From: Mesoflavibacter zeaxanthinifaciens DSM 18436
GTDB taxonomy: Bacteria; Bacteroidota; Bacteroidia; Flavobacteriales; Flavobacteriaceae
Reading direction: 5' to 3'
Assembly: GCF_000422365.1 (NCBI RefSeq)
Contig: NZ_AULQ01000005.1
Span: 248,001-312,000, forward strand
DNA: 64,000 bases
A model generated the notes under the pieces. That model did not search any database, was not told where the DNA came from, and saw only the letters and a list, made by a program, of their open reading frames with translations. Made by a program: the position numbers and the translations under genes. Positions 61,722-64,000 of the stretch are shown here, in pieces. How positions within the stretch are numbered: position 1 is the first letter of the stretch; each line of letters starts with the position of its first letter.

Positions 61722-63506
61722 TTATTTTAGTTGTTTATCTATAATGCTAATTGTTGTAGCTGCATTATTGTAATCTTGCTCCATTGCTACTTGAGTCATT
61801 GGTGCATATCTTGCCAATTCGCAATGTTTTAAAAGCGTTTCAAAATCTAAAATTACGCTTTGCTCTACATTTCGGCTATGCAATAATTCTTTAATTTTTT
61901 CTTTACTCAAATCTGTAGTTTCAATATTTAAACGTCCTTTTAAATAGTTATGTAACGCTTTTTCTAATGCTATATAAAATGCTTCTTTATTACCTAGTGC
62001 TTTTTTAGCTTCGCTTAAGTATTTTTTAGCTAATCGGTCTGCCTTTCTTAACCTATTACCAACAACATCTGCATTACGTTCTTCTCTTTTTCTTCTATAT
62101 ACTAATGCTAAAGGTATTGCTAATAATGGCGCTAATAATCCTGTCCAAAATGCAGTTGTATTGAAAAAATGCTCTTCTTTTATAGATGAAAAATTAGACT
62201 TAGTTTTTATAAATGCAAATTGATTTTCATTTAAAACTACCGGTTGTTTTCCTGAGGTATTAGTAGGTAAATTATTATCGGCATCTGCATAAGCTGGACC
62301 TTCTAAAACATTAATAACAATTTCTTCAGAAGACAATTCTTTATATGTTTCTGTTTTTAAATCAAAATACGAAAATGTAACTGGTGGTATTGGAAATTTG
62401 CCTTTAAACTGAGGTACTATTGTATAATTATCAGAAATTTTACCTTGCATTCCTGATAAGTTGGTTCTAATATTTTCTTCGTGTTCTGGCTCATAGACTT
62501 CTAATGCACTTGGTGCCTTAAATTTTGGTAGTTCAAAAAGTTTAAGGTTTCCGTTACCTGAAACTTCTATTTTTGCATCTAAAGCTTCGGTTGCATTTAA
62601 ATCTGTTTTAGATACTGACACATTAAAATCAAAGTCTCCAACAGCTCCAGTAAAGTTGTCTGGTCTTCCTTCTAAAGGTAAATCTTTAACATTTATAGAC
62701 CTTGGGTTTGCTGTAATAGTTCTATGTGCTTGATTTGTAATTCTTCTTCCAAAAAGATCTCTTTTGTTAGTTGGAACATCTATGGTTAAGTCTAAACTAA
62801 GTGGCTCTATTTGTAACTTTCCAGTTTTTTGAGGAAATAGTACAGTTTTTCTTAATACAACGTATCTATATTCTTCACCATCATAAGTTCCTTCTTGTGC
62901 TTTTAATCCTTTTATATTTATATTTTGACTCCAAAACCCATTAAATTTTGGACTTTCAATCTCTCTAAAGTTGCTAATACCTGCTTTTGGTGCTACATAA
63001 AGTTTGTAGACAACGGTAATAGGCTCGTTTAAATATGGGTTAGTTTTTGATACTTCTGTTACCAAATGAATACTTTCTTTTAAGATATAATCTGGATCGT
63101 TAGGATCTTCTGGTACTTCTATTGGTTTTGTTACTTTTATTGTAATTGGTGATGTTTTATAAGTTATACCATCAATCTCTATAGTTGCTTGATTTATAGT
63201 AAATGTACCCATTTGCTTTGGAGCTAAAAAGTAACTATACGTTTTTGAAAAATTACGTTTACCATTAAACCAAGAGTGACTAACAGATTGATTTGGTCCA
63301 CCAACTACGGTAAAGCCATCAAAGTTTGGAGATTTAAAATTATCTCCATCTTTATTCATCTCAAAATCGACACGTAGACGTTCGTTTAAGCCAAGTTTTT
63401 TCTTACTTACTTTTGCTTGAAACGTTATTGCATCTTCATCTTGCGCTAAAGCAAATATTGGTGCAATAGCAAGTAATAAAATGAATATGTGTTTAATTAA
63501 TTTCAC
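61722..63506 (-). CDS. batD: BatD, oxygen-tolerance protein
   Basis: A 594-residue exported membrane protein: signal peptide (to about residue 21, ALAQ), several Ig-like beta domains, one transmembrane helix (about residues 455-475; FWTGLLAPLLAIPLALVY) and a cytoplasmic helical C-terminal domain. The start is a GTG at 63506, giving MKLIKHIFILLLAIAPIFALAQ; no ATG fits the signal. BatD proteins work with the von Willebrand-type BatA/BatB and TPR BatC in aerotolerance. The batC 3' end lies 47 bases upstream. Confidence 0.9.
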   Translation of the reverse strand: MKLIKHIFILLLAIAPIFALAQDEDAITFQAKVSKKKLGLNERLRVDFEMNKDGDNFKSPNFDGFTVVGGPNQSVSHSWFNGKRNFSKTYSYFLAPKQMGTFTINQATIEIDGITYKTSPITIKVTKPIEVPEDPNDPDYILKESIHLVTEVSKTNPYLNEPITVVYKLYVAPKAGISNFREIESPKFNGFWSQNINIKGLKAQEGTYDGEEYRYVVLRKTVLFPQKTGKLQIEPLSLDLTIDVPTNKRDLFGRRITNQAHRTITANPRSINVKDLPLEGRPDNFTGAVGDFDFNVSVSKTDLNATEALDAKIEVSGNGNLKLFELPKFKAPSALEVYEPEHEENIRTNLSGMQGKISDNYTIVPQFKGKFPIPPVTFSYFDLKTETYKELSSEEIVINVLEGPAYADADNNLPTNTSGKQPVVLNENQFAFIKTKSNFSSIKEEHFFNTTAFWTGLLAPLLAIPLALVYRRKREERNADVVGNRLRKADRLAKKYLSEAKKALGNKEAFYIALEKALHNYLKGRLNIETTDLSKEKIKELLHSRNVEQSVILDFETLLKHCELARYAPMTQVAMEQDYNNAATTISIIDKQLK

Positions 63507-63553
63507 TTTTAATTGGTTTAATTCTGAATATTAAGCTTCAAATTTATAATTTT

Positions 63554-64000
63554 TTACCAATCTTTATCGGTTTGTACTTTTGCTCCTTTTACCTTTTGAG
63601 CATTTATTTTTTCTTGTACCTTTTGTTCTTGATTATTCATAGCTTCTAGCAAATTTTTAATTTGCTGAGGCGATAATTGTCCTTGTTGTGGTTGTTGTTG
63701 CTTGTTATCTTGATCGCCTTCTTTTTGATCTTGATCTTTATTATCTTTAGGATTACCATCTTGGTCTTGATCACCTTCTTTTTTATCTTGGTCGCCTTGA
63801 TCTTTCTGGTCTTTTTGATCTTGGTCTTCTTGTTGTTTTTCGTTATTTTCTTTTTGGTCCTCGTTTTGGTTTTCGTCTTTATCACGGTTATTTTCTCCGT
63901 CTTTATCGTCTTCTTGAGGCTCGTCGTCTTGCTGGTTTTTTGCACAATCTTTAGCTAAACCTAAATTATAGCGCGTCTCGTCATCTTTTGGGTTATTACG
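63554..64000 (-). CDS. batC: BatC, TPR protein, 3' part only
   Basis: An open frame of 149 residues on the minus strand runs from the right window edge to a stop at 63554; the start lies outside. The visible part begins RNNPKDDETRYNLGLAKDCA, a TPR end typical of BatC. A very low-complexity Asp/Gln/Lys/Asn-rich tail of about 80 residues follows, ending in QQIKNLLEAMNNQEQKVQEKI and a final KVKGAKVQTDKDW. Order batC-batD-batE matches the Bat operon. Frames in the same stretch on both strands stay open because of the skewed base composition and are not genes. Confidence 0.88.
   Translation of the reverse strand, partial: RNNPKDDETRYNLGLAKDCAKNQQDDEPQEDDKDGENNRDKDENQNEDQKENNEKQQEDQDQKDQKDQGDQDKKEGDQDQDGNPKDNKDQDQKEGDQDNKQQQPQQGQLSPQQIKNLLEAMNNQEQKVQEKINAQKVKGAKVQTDKDW

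Noticed and set aside
63646-63945. minus-strand Lys/Thr/Ile-rich open frame in the batC tail
   Set aside because: It is a shifted reading of the low-complexity batC tail, with a sequence of near-pure Lys/Thr/Ile and no family resemblance.
63677-63958. plus-strand hydrophobic open frame opposite batC
   Set aside because: It is the antisense of the low-complexity region; Leu/Ile/Phe/Val richness is a by-product of codon composition.

Overview
The window reads as chromosomal DNA of a low-GC Bacteroidota, most likely a marine Flavobacteriaceae. The signs are type IX secretion (T9SS) C-terminal sorting domains, TonB-dependent outer-membrane receptors, surface lipoproteins with acidic residues after the lipobox Cys, a short ATP synthase epsilon subunit, a Bat (aerotolerance) operon and promoters of the Bacteroidetes type (TTG / TAnnTTTG). 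Genus is not determined. I see no rRNA, tRNA, CRISPR array, transposase, integrase or prophage. Once starts are corrected, no gap between genes exceeds about 250 bases.

Layout. 1-4.8 kb: end of the atp operon (atpD, atpC), then umuC and umuD on the minus strand in reversed order with a 75-nt intergenic repeat between them, then two small genes. 4.8-10.2 kb: a MocR-type regulator whose PLP site looks degenerate, divergent from a TonB receptor, followed by a JmjC-like cupin protein, a barrel protein and recX. 10.3-17.6 kb: two tandem giant T9SS-secreted proteins sharing a C-terminal module. 17.6-23.1 kb: a tightly packed minus-strand unit, porZ-like, recO, TonB receptor. 23.2-25.7 kb: a two-gene polysaccharide O-acetylation module (MBOAT plus AlgJ/AlgX-like). 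25.7-34.7 kb: housekeeping genes (gdhA, cystathionine gamma-synthase-like, yicC, gmk, nadD) mixed with small enzymes and a transporter. 34.7-35.5 kb: one very AT-rich orphan gene between two palindromic elements, looking like an inserted cassette. 35.5-39.6 kb: OsmC, lipoprotein, gpsA and small hypotheticals.

39.6-48.4 kb is the strongest functional island. A minus-strand operon (DUF6607, periplasmic ankyrin protein, DUF2271, PepSY-flavodoxin reductase, DUF6686-like) is divergent from a TonB receptor and a HmuY-like haemophore lipoprotein. I infer a haem/iron acquisition and reduction system under one shared control region. 48.5-55.3 kb is an RND multidrug efflux operon with a GbsR/MarR-type regulator first and a TetR regulator last, and a clear palindromic operator at its promoter.

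55.4-64 kb: pheS, a second copy of the 75-nt repeat, divergent cvpA, a carbonic anhydrase/SulP bicarbonate-type module, a small exported protein, and batE, batD and the 3' end of batC, which runs off the right edge. The less ordinary items are the 75-nt repeat pair, the PLP-site substitutions in the MocR regulator, the cassette-like orphan, and the haem island with its exported ankyrin protein.
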